Shown piece after piece: positions 50,162 to 62,959 of a stretch of DNA of 64,000 nucleotides; positions within the stretch are counted from its first letter, which is position 1, and each line of letters starts with the position of its first letter. This DNA is from Bombus terrestris. Its lineage: Eukaryota > Arthropoda > Insecta > Hymenoptera > Apidae. A program made the translations under genes and the position numbers. The notes beneath the pieces were generated by a model, which had not been told where the DNA came from, did no database searches, and worked only from the letters and a program-made list of their open reading frames with translations. Location of the stretch: contig NC_063269.1 of the NCBI RefSeq assembly GCF_910591885.1, forward strand, positions 7,378,001 through 7,442,000, read 5' to 3'.

Positions 50162-51171
50162 TGTCGGGTTTGCGTTAAGATTAGAGTTAGGGTTAAGGGC
50201 GTGAAACGAATCCCTATTGGCATTAGATGTGATCATTACGCAATAGAGAAGATATTTACTAGTGCAAATATGACTATGATAGAATTTGACAAGTAATCGC
50301 GATAATTAGACACTCGAGAAGCTAAAGACAATGATCCTAGGCTCAATAACGAATCCGCGGTCAACGGGACGACGAACTCTACTCTTCTGTAGCGTCTAAG
50401 TTGTACTTAATGTTAATGCAAGGAGCAATCACTACGTATAAGGATGACAATTCAATCGTTGATGAGATCGTCTCCAAGAGAGTGTCTCTCCGTCACGGTG
50501 ACGCTGTCGAAGAAAACTATGATGGATGTGCCTAAAGGCACGAGATCATCGGATTCGCAGAGGAAGTCTTCGTTCGAAGGGTGAAGGAAATTAACGTTAC
50601 TGTTAATTGGTCAATTTCCATGTTAGTGGTTAGAGAAGAATGTTAGCTGTCCTTGGGAAAAGTTGCTAGCGGGAAGCGTCGTTCCTGGAAGGATAGATTT
50701 CTCTTATCTTCCCGTAGTTGGGACACGGACTATTTGTCTATTTGAAGGACTTTATATATCTGCAATTTAATATTCGTAACGGGTTCTCGGCCAGCTAAAC
50801 ATATACTGTGAAGAAGCGTTGACATCTGGCAATCATCTTACCCGAAGGACAAAGTCTGCGTGTGGCGAGCCACGGGACAGAAATAGTTGAAATGTTTACC
50901 GTCGTGCCACGACCCAAGTATCTCGTTTAAGGAGAGCTATAAAATTACTTCATGCCTTTGTTAGACAAAACGTTCATCCCTTGACCGCGTCTACGTTCGG
51001 AGACTGGTTGTCGCCACGAGCCCGAGCTCACTATCATAAACCTCAAATAAGTACAGTCTAATAAAATGACAACAATTTCTTAATACGGCTACGGTGGAAT
51101 CTGAATTACAGTACTAAAGGATCTTCCCAAAGTTCCAAAGGGAAGGTTTCGGTGTTCTTTCATCTCCGACA
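50162..51171 (-). mobile_element. About 1-kb TG...CA element, - orientation
   Basis: 1010 bases, nearly identical to 24876-25885 (isolated changes such as GTCTACGTTCG for GGCTACGTTCG). It is separated from its inverted partner by about 52 bases of (AT)n-type DNA, and another (AT)n run follows at 51172-51230. Confidence 0.6.
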
Positions 51172-51179
51172 TATATATA

Positions 51180-52571
51180 TATATATGTATATATATATGG
51201 ATATGTATGTGTATATATATATACATACATATGTATGTATAAATATCTATGTATATTTATATGACATGGTATAATATGTATAATACAATATAACATAATG
51301 CTACAGCGTCTTACTATTCGCATCGCGAGACACCTTTATCTCAAAATGAATTTATAAAATGTTACAAATGGTTCAATTTTCTTGCGGAAACCCTGTTCAA
51401 GATGTTTCATATATTGAAAAATCTGCGTACTAATTTCTAAAAATAATTTTATTATAATCCGCGATGATTCAAACCGAGGCTGGGTACACGCCATAAAGTA
51501 TTGGGTGCCATAAAGTAAAATTAAACGTGTAACGGTAACCTAAGACTTTAGACTATATTTTACCTTCTTACTAAATATTTTTTCCCACCTTCAGGCAAGA
51601 ATCGTATTGTCTTGTATATAGGGTGTTTCCTTAGAATAGTGGTCACCTGAACCGAAACAATGTAGCGATTAGGGGTTGACGAGTATCTCAAATCTGAAGC
51701 AGAACGATATGGATATTCCAAACAATACGAAAACTCGATTAGAACCTAATACCAAGCATCTATTATCATTTCCTATTTCATTATGTCTGTTAATAATAAA
51801 TTGCAATTTTTTGTCGCTCTCTTTGACTCTCTAGACTTCGTAGCAGCTTTTACTGATATTTTAAACAACGTGTTAATATTGTCCTTCAAAAGCGGCATCA
51901 TTTTCGAAATGTGAGTAAATAAGGGGTATAATTTCTGTACCTTGCTGTACCTAGCATGCGTCGTTTACTTGAGAACAGTACAGAACAGTACAGTACAGGG
52001 GCGGAGCATCGATGAAATTTGATTGGTTGACAACTTGTGCTACTGTGGTAGGGATAAGAACTGTAGGAAACAGGTAGTTCTTTCTCCAGAAATAGAAGTT
52101 TCAAGATTCAGTATTTGATAGATAGTCGAAGAGTTTGTTCATTCGTGCGATAGCGCAGTTTTAGTAAATCTGAGAATATACAATATACAAGAATAAGATA
52201 TTAAATCTTTGTTAAGATTCCACTTGAAGAGTTGGTGTGCTGTTGAATCGGGACGTGAACATCCGATATCGGTAAGTTTTGTCTGTAATATATTCCTGTT
52301 TCATCAATTGTACGCGTATAATATTTCTCGAAAATGAGTAAACTAAAATCGTTTTACCATTTATAAGTCAAAATATCGTAGCGAAAGCATTTATGTAGAT
52401 TGTACAGAAAGTTGATTGTACAGATTGTACAGAAAGACAATTTTTAACTTTTGCGCTAAAACACACGGGGCTGAGATTACTTCGATAATATCGGCTTGTT
52501 ATAATCAGTAGATATTTTAATTTCATATTATCTTTTTAAATAGGTTTTAAGACGTTTCTTCGGTTGACACA
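51180..52571 (-). repeat. IAP upstream block, copy before locus F
   Basis: Matches 25890-27340 in the same direction. The right end (about 51900-52570) resembles the D/G type (AGAACAGTACAGAACAG, ATATCG|GTAAG and the short CAGATTGTACAGAAAG duplication), so it is a mosaic of the two types. The leader donor lies at about 52272. Confidence 0.7.
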
Positions 52572-54142
52572 ATGTCGTCGGCTCATTCAATTTCGTCGAA
52601 TGATGCAACATCATCGATTAATTCAATATCGGCGGACGATTCAGCCGCTGCAACGTCCGCAGCAAGGCCGGTGCCTTTAATATCACCGAGACCTTCGACG
52701 TCGTCAATGCTACCAATGTTCCCCGACCACTCGTCGTCGCCAATGCTACCAATGTCTCCCCACAACTCGTCGTCGCCAATGCTACCAATGTCTCCCGACA
52801 ACTCGTCGTTGCCAATGCTACCAATGTACCCCGACCACTCGTCGTCGCCAATGGACTTAATGATTCCCGAAAACTATACGTTGCCAATAACGGAATTGCT
52901 TTCGGCAATAATATCGATGGCTCCATCTTCGTGGCGTGAGATTCGAGAAAATTATGATGATTTTCGCTTTGAGGCAGCAAGACTCTGGAGTTTTCGAAAT
53001 TGGCCTCTATCATTCATTTACCCTACCAGTCTTGCAGCTGCAGGATTCTATTTTACTGGTGAAATAGATAGAGTGAGATGCTTCGAGTGTCAAGTGGAGA
53101 TAAGTCACTGGGCACAGGGACATTTGCCCATGCAAATTCATATAATGTGTTCTCCGGAGTGCAGATTTATCCGCAATGAACATTGTGATAATGTACCAAT
53201 TGGAGCAAATCCCGATAGAATTCTACGGAGAAAAAGAAGAAATATATCTTGTCCTTATGGTTTGAAATATCAAGATTCATTTGATTTTCATGACCATCCA
53301 TTTTTAAAATTTTCACGAAATGCTTCGGCATATGAACTTTGCCGTTTGGGATTAAGAGGAGTTAAGGAACCAGATAACTTGGAATATGCCAGTTACGAAT
53401 CCAGGTTAAACTCATTCGCAAGATGGCCTGCATACATCAGACAGAAAAGTGAAGAATTAGCTGATGCTGGCTACTATTACACAGAAATTAAAGATTACAC
53501 TACCTGTTTCCATTGTGGAATTATTATAGGAAATTGGAGACCACAACAAGATCCATGGGAACAACATGCAATTTTGTCTCCCAGCTGTTATTACTTATTA
53601 ACAGTACGGGGTTTCAAATATGCTAATAATGTAACAGGCCAGGAGTTATATGAAACTTCTACAGAAGTAAGTACAGTAACATATACCCTGAACCATATGT
53701 ATAGTTAACAATTCGAATGTATGCTTATGTACATTATATTTATTTCAGACACCAACACAAATTTCGTATGGGATCCCTATGAGATCCAATAGTGAAAATG
53801 ATACTAATGAAATGACTCTCGTTCAGAAAGTTGGTAAGTAATAAAAATAAAAACACAGATTGATCATAAATTCGTTAATTTGTATGAAATCCGTATACAT
53901 ATAATAAATTTTATTATGTGTTATATCTAAATATACTGTTTACTATTTTAGCTGCTGCGAAGGAAAAAAATCGAGCATTGAAAAATGCTCGTTTATGTAA
54001 AGTTTGCACGGAACGAGAAACAACGATTGCATTCCTACCTTGTGGACATGCAGCAACCTGCGATTACTGTTCACAAGCTTTCTCGCAATGCATAATTTGC
54101 CAAGGAGAAATTAAAGCAACGAGCCGTATCTTTTTGACGTAA
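52572..54142 (+). CDS. IAP locus F: two BIR domains plus RING
   Basis: Exons 52572-53666, 53749-53833 and 53952-54142 give 456 residues. BIR1 is as in C except for Y in AAGFYF and GH for GY before LPMQIH. BIR2 differs more: HDHPFLKFSRNASAYELCRL, EIKDYTTCFHCGIIIGNW and DPWEQHAILSPSC, resembling A and E rather than B and C. The N-terminal tract reads SAAATSAARPVPL, four residues shorter than in C. The RING has CKVCTERETTIAFLPCGH and CIIC. The C-like BIR1 half, E/A-like BIR2 half and D-like leader suggest exchange between copies. All splice sites are good, so it is likely functional as a caspase-binding ubiquitin ligase. Confidence 0.9.
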
Positions 54143-54597
54143 TGCATGCACATTTGTATATATAATTGTGTACATATAAAAATTAGCTTATCCATATCTC
54201 TCATATAAATATAAATATAATTTTGTAAAATTTTGTATAATTTTGTATGACGTACAGTCATTAAAATGTATGATACGATGTATCGTTAAATTAAGTGTAT
54301 ATATCATGAAATGATAAAATATTTTATATCTAGTACTATTTCTACAGTAATTAATAAATAGAAACATAATACTAAATTGATCAAATACATTTTTTCTTTA
54401 TATTTTTGGCTTTTTTTGTATTTTAAGTGTATTTTACTTAATTAAACATTAATTCGAATTATGTATCTTATTTTATCTGAATAAAGTTAACTTTTTCCGC
54501 ATCTAACTAATTGTTTTTTGTTTTATTCCCCTTATTGTCATTAAAAATGAAGCTGTTTTATATATATAAATATATATGTAATACAGTTTCATTTCAT

Positions 54598-54628
<31 letters not shown>

Positions 54629-54735
54629 TATACATACTTCAAATCATAAAAATCAGAGCTTACTTTTTCTTTTATTATACTTTCATTGTGCATGCTTCGC
54701 TTATGATCTTCTCTATTTAATAATAGCTACCGCAG

Positions 54736-55033
54736 GAAAAATATCAAAGACGAAAACATTTAACGATAAAGGAGAAGCTAGCAAAAGCTAAATCTGATAA
54801 AGATGGCAGCTCATCTTTACCAATATACGCATATTTATGTTTCTAAATTCTGTATGATTAAGTTAAAATTACATATAATCGTTCTATAATTCATTAAACA
54901 GGATCAAAACAATATTGTGGAGACAATGGCAAAAATAAACCAGTTAGATCAATTGGAGAATAGTGAATTGAGTGATTGGCTAAAAGAGCGTTCAATTCCA
55001 TATAATTCTAAAGCAAAAAAGTGTACTTATTAA
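54736..55033 (+). pseudogene. C18orf63-homologue exons 9 and 10, fragment after IAP F
   Basis: Exon 9 at 54736-54822 has lost its donor (CA|ATATAC in place of CA|GTATAC). Exon 10 at 54902-55033 ends at the same early TAA as near C. No other exon is present, and the sequence is cut at about 55334 by a LINE fragment. Confidence 0.8.
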
Positions 55034-55308
55034 TAAATTATTATCGCACATCAAGAATACAACAATTTTACAGCCATTTCGTATGTAAATGTATCTTTAT
55101 AAGCAAAAATAGAAATGTATCATATGTGTTGTTAAGTATATTAAGTTAGTATAGAAAATAATACGAATATGCTATAACATAACATATTATATTTTTACAT
55201 TCATACATTAGTGCAGCTTTAGTATATAAGAAATGAAATAATAATACATAATTAGATATAATTAATAAAAGATAAAAAATTCTTTTTGTATCACTGATTT
55301 TTTATGAA

Positions 55309-56163
55309 CTATTTATCACAATTAACATAGCTTTTATAGGCTGAGCGTTTGTAGTTCGCAGGATGCTCTCCTTGACAGTGGATGCACTTCGCGGGGGTTT
55401 CTGAGGATTTAGTGCATTGGTCAGTGGGGTGACTTCCTGCACATTTAACACACCGGAAATTATGGTTGCAGTATTTCTGCGTGTGGCCGTATCTTTGGCA
55501 CCTTTTGCATTGCACTATCTCTTTCTTTACAAAAAGTGGTTCGATTTTTACTATTGAGTTCATCAGACGATTGGGGTTGTAAATTTCTTTATTGTTTGAT
55601 TTTTGTTTCATATCAATAAAGAATAAGGATAGCGGGTTTTTCGTGATTCTATGCCTTATGTTGTTAATGTTAGTTACTTCGTGGCCATATTTTAAAATTT
55701 CAAACTTCAGCTCGCCTAGATTGGCTGAATGGTGGATATTGCGTAGCACCACAAGAAAAGGTCTTTCTTGCTTGAGCTGGTATATGTGGAGATTTGCGTT
55801 CAAGATTTTTAGCAACTTAGTTAGTTTTCTATAGGCGTCTGGGTTGGTCGGCAGAATTTTCACATGATTATTATTAATTTTTACTTTGTAGTCTTCTTTG
55901 TTGATATCTTTCTCGATGGACTTTATCATTGTTTGAATGTGAATGACATCGTCAATGAAGATTGGCGGGGGAGGAGGAATTCTTTGAGTATGTTGTCTAT
56001 TTACCGTTTCGGTTGTGTCCATGGAGTCTTCTGTTGTCTCCAGTATTGAGAACCTGTTGTAAGTGGTCACTTGGCTAGCTGGTGGATTAGTTTGACTTTT
56101 GCTCACATTAGTCTTAGCGTTTTTTCGTGTGCGGGTCGTTTGCAAAAAGGGATGTATTGCCAC
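55309..56163 (-). mobile_element. Jockey-type LINE, ORF1 (gag-like) fragment
   Basis: An uninterrupted 284-residue frame. The middle has the layout of the PRE_C2HC domain of insect non-LTR ORF1 proteins (NPLSLFFIDM, then IVKIEPLFVKKEIVQC). Three zinc-knuckle-like motifs follow: CKRCQRYGHTQKYC, CVKCAGSHPTDQC and CIHCQGEHPAN, the third lacking its last Cys. The element runs from about 56258 to a breakpoint at about 55334, where the frame ends in ankyrin/SAM-derived sequence. ORF2 (endonuclease and reverse transcriptase) is absent. Losing the 3' part is unusual for a LINE insertion, so a later deletion is likely. The open frame suggests a fairly recent insertion. Confidence 0.8.
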
Positions 56164-56259
56164 TTTGCCACGGGGGAGGAAGAGGGGCGCTGTTATAATT
56201 TAGCTCCGGAAAGCACGTTTCAGATATTTGGGCCATCATCGTGCTAGTTAATTCAATTT

Positions 56260-58473
56260 GGGAAAGGTTGCAAACGTTTAAGAATACCTATAACCTTCCC
56301 TTGTTAAGTACGTGGCAGAAAATATTTATATCGTCGTTCGGAAAATAAATGCGAATCGAATGAAAAGCGAGATTTTTGAACTGTGGACATGAAAAAGAAT
56401 CGAAACGATGGAAACGAAAACAGAGAAAGTTATTACATAGAATTATTATATTATTGCATAGAAAATCATTGAAAAATGTTCAGAGTAATCTTTATATATT
56501 AATTTATAATAAACCCTTGAATTTTTCGATATACGACTCTTTTAATCGCAAGTTGTTTTCTTGGATGTTATCGTTTTTCAGATGCTGTTTAAAGCTGTTA
56601 TTACATTGGTTTGGGTTGTGATATTCAATTGATTCATACAGATTAGTTTTGTATCCTGTGTACTTCACACACTTTGTACAGCCATTTACACACAGCGAAA
56701 ACTCAGATAAAAAAGATGGGGGAAAAACAGAAGAGAATCGCAAAGCAGTAGCACCAACTCTGGATGTAGGAACTAGCGATCATACCAACATGACATTTAT
56801 CTCAACAAAAGCCAGTGTAGGTTTCGAGCTCAGAATCTTTGGTGCCTAAGACGCATCGAATGCAAAATGCTAGATAAAAATAAAGAAAAATTAGAAAAAC
56901 AATCGAAATGAGAGTAAACGGATACAGTGGATACGCCGCTACATTGTACACGAATATAAACAGCTGCTAGAAAATTCAGTTATGCGAATGATGACTCACT
57001 TTAGCAATTTCAGGATGGTCAGTAAGAAAACATAGGCGTCGCCAATTTTAAAGGTTCTACTTCGTCGATACTTTTTTTTTTAATTTGACAGACGAGAACT
57101 TTTCCCTATTTTTCAAGATTTTACTGCTTTTCAAGCTAAGTGTATAACGTTTTATCCGAATATCTTTATTCTTAGTTTTTACTATCTTCTACTGCATTCG
57201 CAATTAACATTTTTAATGCCAAACGATGGCATATTGTTGCAAGGAACATTCGCGAAAAGTGCCAACTCTGTGTGAGATGTTTCAAATATTGAAAAATCTG
57301 CGCACTTATTTCTAAAAATAATTTTATTGTAATCCGCGATGATTAAAACCGAGGCTGGGTATACGCCATAAAGTATAGGGTGCCATAAAGTAAAATTAAC
57401 CATGTAACGGTAACCTGAGACTTTAGACTATATTTTACCTTCTTACTAAATATTTTTTCCCACCTTCAGGCAAGAATCGTATTGTCTTGTATATAGGGTG
57501 TTTCCTTAGAATGATGGTCACCTGAACCGAAACAATGTAGCGATTAGCGGTTGACGAGTATGTCAAATCTGAAGCAGAACGATATGGAAATTCCAAACAA
57601 TACGAAAACTCGATTAGAACCTAATACCAAGCATCTATTATCATTTCCTCTTTCATTATGTGTGTTAATAATTAATTGCAATTTTTTGTCGCTCTCTTTG
57701 ACTCTCTAGACTCCGTAGCAGCTTTTACTGATATTTTAAACAACGCGTTAATATTGTCAAGTAAGAAGCGAACAAATAAGAATTCCTTCAAAAGCGGCAT
57801 CATTTTCGAAATGTGAGTAAATAAGGGGTATAATTTCTGTACCTTGCTGTACCTAGCGTGCGTCGTTTACTTGAGAACAGTACAGAACAGTACAGTACAG
57901 GGGCGGAGCATCGATGAAATTTGATTGGTTGACAACTTGTGCTACTGTGGTAGGGATAAGAACTGTAGGAAACAGGTAGTTCTTTCTCCAGAAATAGAAG
58001 TTTCAAGATTCAGTATTTGATTGACAGTCGAAGAGTTTGTTCGTTCGTGCGATAAAGCAGTTTTAGTAAATCTAAAAATATAAAATATACAAGAATAAGA
58101 TATTAAATCTTTGTTAAGATTCCACTTGAAGAGTTGGTGTGCTGTTGAATCGGGACGTGAACATCCGATATCGGTAAGTTTTGTCTGTAATATATTCCTG
58201 TTTCATCAATTGTACGCGTATAATATTTCTCGAAAATGAGTAAACTAAAATCGTTTTACCATTTATAAGTCAAAATATCGTAGCGAAAGCATTTATGTAG
58301 ATTGTACAGAAAGTTGATTGTACAGATTGTACAGAAAGACAATTTTTAACTTTTGCGCTAAAGCAAACGGGGCTGAGATTACTTCGATAATATCGGCTTG
58401 TTCTAATCAGTAGATATTTTAATTTTATATTATTTTTTTAAATAGGTTTTAAGACATTTCTTCGGTTGATAAA
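56260..58473 (-). repeat. IAP upstream block, copy before locus G
   Basis: Starts with the GTTGCAAACGTTTAAG stretch and then a shortened hAT-like remnant (about 57180-57260). At about 57275 it joins the sequence shared with 34883 onward. The AT-repeat part present in D (about 34200-34870) is missing. Confidence 0.7.
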
Positions 58474-59363
58474 ATGTTTCCGGCCGATTCGACTTCGTCG
58501 AATTATTCAACATCGGCGATTAATTCAATATCGGCGGACGATTCAGCCGCTGCAGTACCTTCAACATCGGCAGCAAGGCCGGTGCATTTAATATCACCGA
58601 GACCTTCGAGGTCATTAAAGATACCCGGTTCCTCAACGTGCCCAAAGCCTCTAATACGGATAAGGAGTGGAAAAAGTCGATATGCACCTAGTCCTTATGG
58701 TATAACATATCAAGAGTCTGTTAATCACAATGACCATCGACTTCTACACCATCCAGGATACCCGACGGCACATCAAGCTAGCTGTTCGGGATCTTATAGT
58801 ATTAAAAAACAAAAAAATTTGGAATATGAAAGTCATGAACATGTTAGCGATGAAACATGCCAGGAGTTATACGAAACTTCTACAGAAGTAAGTACAGTAA
58901 CATATACCCTGAACCATATGTATAGTTAATAATTCGAATATATACTTATGTACATTATATTTATTTCAGGCACCAATACAAATTATTGATGACAATCCTG
59001 AGAGATCCAATAGTGAAAATGATACTGACGAAGCGGCTCTCCTTCAGGAACTTGGTAAGTAATAAAAATAAAAACATAGATTGATCATAAATTCGTTAAT
59101 TTGTATGAAATCCGTATACATATAATAAATTTTATTATATATTATATTTAAATATACTGATTACTATTTTAGCTGCTCTGGAGGAAGAAAATCGTCTGAT
59201 TCAGGAATCTCGTCTGTGTAAAGTTTGCACGGAACGGGAAGCAAATATTGAATTCCTACCTTGTGGACATGTGGCAACCTGCTACTACTGTGCACCGGCA
59301 TTTACAAAATGCATAATTTGCCGTGGAGAACTTACAGCAACTTGTAATGCAATTTTTTCGTAA
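58474..59363 (+). CDS. IAP locus G: BIR-less RING protein, duplicate of D
   Basis: Exons 58474-58887, 58970-59054 and 59173-59363 encode a protein I read as identical to D (229 residues). The RING ligands CKVC, PCGH, YYC and CIIC are all present and no BIR zinc site remains. The leader intron carries one base change against D (58417). Identity to D makes it uninformative about selection. Either the pair is very recent or the assembly contains the same sequence twice. Confidence 0.7.
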
Positions 59364-59765
59364 TGCATGTATATACAATACATGTATATAATTATGTACA
59401 TTTGTAAATTAGCTTATTCATATCTCTTATATAAATATAAATATAATTTTTTAAAAATGACGTACAGTCATTAAAAAGTGTGATGTATCGTCAAATTAAC
59501 TGTATATATCAGGAAATGATAATTTTTTTTATTTTTAATAGTATTTCTACAGTAATTAATAAATAGAAACATAATACTAAATTGATCAAATACATTTTTT
59601 CTTTATATTTTTGGCTTTTTTTGTATTTTAAGTGTATTTTACTTAATTAAACATTAATTCGAATTATGTACCTTACTTTATCTGAATAAAGTTAACTTTT
59701 TCCGCATCTAACGAATTGTTTTTTCATTCATTCCCCTTATTGCCATTAAAATGAAGCTGTTTTAT

Positions 59766-59796
<31 letters not shown>

Positions 59797-59854
59797 ATAC
59801 TGTTCATATATAGTACAGAGTATATATATACACAGAATGCATACATATACAGAA

Positions 59855-59898
<44 letters not shown>

Positions 59899-59911
59899 TA
59901 TATCTTATATC

Positions 59912-59953
<42 letters not shown>

Positions 59954-60006
59954 ATATCTATATATATATTATTATTATATCCATATATATATATAGTTAT
60001 ATATAG

Positions 60007-60038
<32 letters not shown>
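59766..60038. repeat. Long (AT)n-rich tract after IAP G
   Basis: Same composition, interruptions and length as 37374-37646. Confidence 0.95.
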
Positions 60039-60040
<2 letters not shown>

Positions 60041-61797
60041 CAAATCATAAAAATCGTAGCTTACTTTTTCTTTTATTATACTTACTTATCCTGTTTTCAA
60101 TTCGTTAAATAATACCGATTAAAAGACAATTCTAATTTTTATATTAATAAAACGTCGAAGTTTTAAAGCGAGAAACTTGTCTGTTAGAAGTTTATGATTG
60201 TAAAACTGAGTATTTTCAAGGTGTTGTACAACTTATTTGTTTGCTATATCGATTTATATTTTTAATTCGTTCTGTAAGTGGTATCGTTGGCTGTGAATAC
60301 ATGAATACACATAGATGGCGGCCATTTTGTGATGTGATTTTGAACTTTGATTGAATTAGGTTTGAGCCATTTCTTACTCTTCGTTAATCATGAGACTAGC
60401 TGTTATGTTAGTAAATACTTGCGATCTTGTATAAACTATGCAATTTCCCACAAATTTCAGTACAATGGTCATCTGTATGGACCAACTGAATGATGGATAG
60501 AAGCAATATGGCGTTAAAGTAAGGTGCAAACATGGCCGTAAAATAGCCAAAGAATGCTCAGTTTTACATAGTCATAACTTTTGAACCAGTAGATTCCCCG
60601 TCTTAAAACTTCTATTTTCGTATTCTACACGTCGAAAATTAGAAAATTACAAAAATTGCAAGAAAAGGTCAATAATTTTTGGTTTCCTAAAATAAAGTTA
60701 GTCAAGAACACTATTATACTTATTGTACATTTATGTATTTAGTATAGATATGTATGCATGTATGAATACTATTCGTATTCTCCCTACTTTTTGTATAATC
60801 TGAGAGAGACTGCGATACCTCGACACTCGGCACCATGGTCGTATGTCGTGGCGCACTATCTCTGTCCTTCAACATGGTCTTCAACTCACCTGTAACGCGC
60901 TATCTATCTCTGTCATTCTATGGGAGAACTACATGGTGTCGATGATAACTATTTATATAAGTACATAGTAATTATTCAATTCATTCGTTACCTATTCGAA
61001 TACTACGCTATGCATAGTGTTGAAATTTGAATTACGCGGCGTTTACTTCAAATGGCTTGAAGTTACGAATATACAACCTAATTGAACATTACTGAACCGT
61101 TGCGTTACATACGAATCTGGCCTAATATTTAACGATATCGTTATGCAATTTAAGAGCGAAATTTGAAATCACGTTCACATGTCTGAAATGCCAAATACAT
61201 CTATATATTGGTCAAAAATTCGATGCGAGTACTATAGCAAGGAGTGAATAAGAATTCAAAATACAGGAAATACGCTATTGGAAAACTTGGAAGTTTAGTC
61301 GTCAATGATCACAATAAATTAAAAGCCATGCGAGGTTATTAAAAAATATTTTTTGTTTTTTAAGGGAGAATTCCAAGCAAGCCTCTATAAAAAAAGCTAT
61401 GCTTACATCTTAATATGTAGTTATCTTGAATTTTTCGCGCACTTTATTGAACAAAGCGGTTCAGCGATACGTACCAATATATATAATACAAACTCCTTAG
61501 TAACCGCCAAATAAGATAATATATTGGTAATAGAAAGAGAGTCGTCTTTTTACTTAACAAGATTTTAAATCTGTTTTAAATATAAAAAGTTTAGATGTCT
61601 CACATACAAGTTTAATTTTAAGATAATTGAGAATAAAGCTTCCTCATAAAAATCATATTTTAAGTACTACTATAACTTTTGACATTGACAACATAAATGT
61701 TGGCTATTCATTGTCAAATGCGTTTTTGAAAAATTGTTAGTATAAATTGGATCCATGAGAACATAAAATAATTAAGAATAGCAAGCAATTATATATA
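60039..61797. other. Upstream region of the second C18orf63 homologue
   Basis: Copy of 37650-39405, with the YY1/Pho-like motif at 60313. No coding exon seen. Confidence 0.5.
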
Positions 61798-62927
61798 ATG
61801 GATGCTTGTAGTCTTATGAATAAAAAAAAAGAACAATCGGTTCTGTACGCTTTATTTCCGGAAATGAGTAACCTATGTTGTGCAATTTGCGAAATTGATT
61901 TTGTTGAAATTCATGATTCATCGGCAAAATCAAATTTTCATTGGCAAACAATGAAATGCCGGTAAGTCAAGGGCAAATTCTGCGAATCAAAAATTTTGTA
62001 TTCCATAATATTATCTTAATAATGATCTTTATATTTTACTAACAATAAAATTTTAGATTACTCATTCATTTAATATCTGACGTTATTGCTTCACCAGTAA
62101 TGGGTACAGAAAGATATATATTTGTTATAACTCATAAACAATTTTCTGAAACTGGTAGATTGGAACAAATTTTGAGAAATTTTAAACTAGTGGTATGCTC
62201 AAGACACGAATCTTTATTGACTCTAAATATATTATTTCAATAATAAACTGGTTTTTTATTCCTGTCAGTATCAAGGATTAAGATCAGTTACTGCAGAAGT
62301 CTATAAAAGTTGTCTTAGGTATACGATACAAACTAAGATAGCTCCTTTGTGGAATAAAGTTGATGATTATTTTGTTCAAGGAAAAAATTTTTATAACTTT
62401 ATAGAAGGAACTAGAGCATTAAAATTAGATATACTTATAGAGGGTAATAGAAAATCTAATTTTGTTCTTAGTATAACTAATATTTAAAAAAATGTGAAAC
62501 ATATTAACATTAAAAAGTTTTTAGAAAGGAAAATGTGTTTGCAACTTCATGCAGAAATACTTAAAATTCCATATATAAAACTTGAAGACTATCTTTCACC
62601 ATCTATTATATCACATTTTTTAGCAGACCCTAAAGGATACGTTGATTTATCTCGTTATAATCTTCCATTTGTACATGTATTACCAAGGTAACAATAATTT
62701 ATTTCATTTAGTGGAATATATATGGAATATATATGTATATTTGGTTTAAAATAAAATTTTTTAATTTCTATAGTACAAAAAAAGGCAAACTATTATCTGT
62801 ATCTAAAGAACTTCCAGCAAAATGTGCCTTTAAAGATTATGACCAATTACGTAGACACTGGAAAAATATGGTATAAATGACAATACCTATGTTTATTCAT
62901 CTTGCAATTTACTTTCAAATATATTTT

Positions 62928-62959
<32 letters not shown>

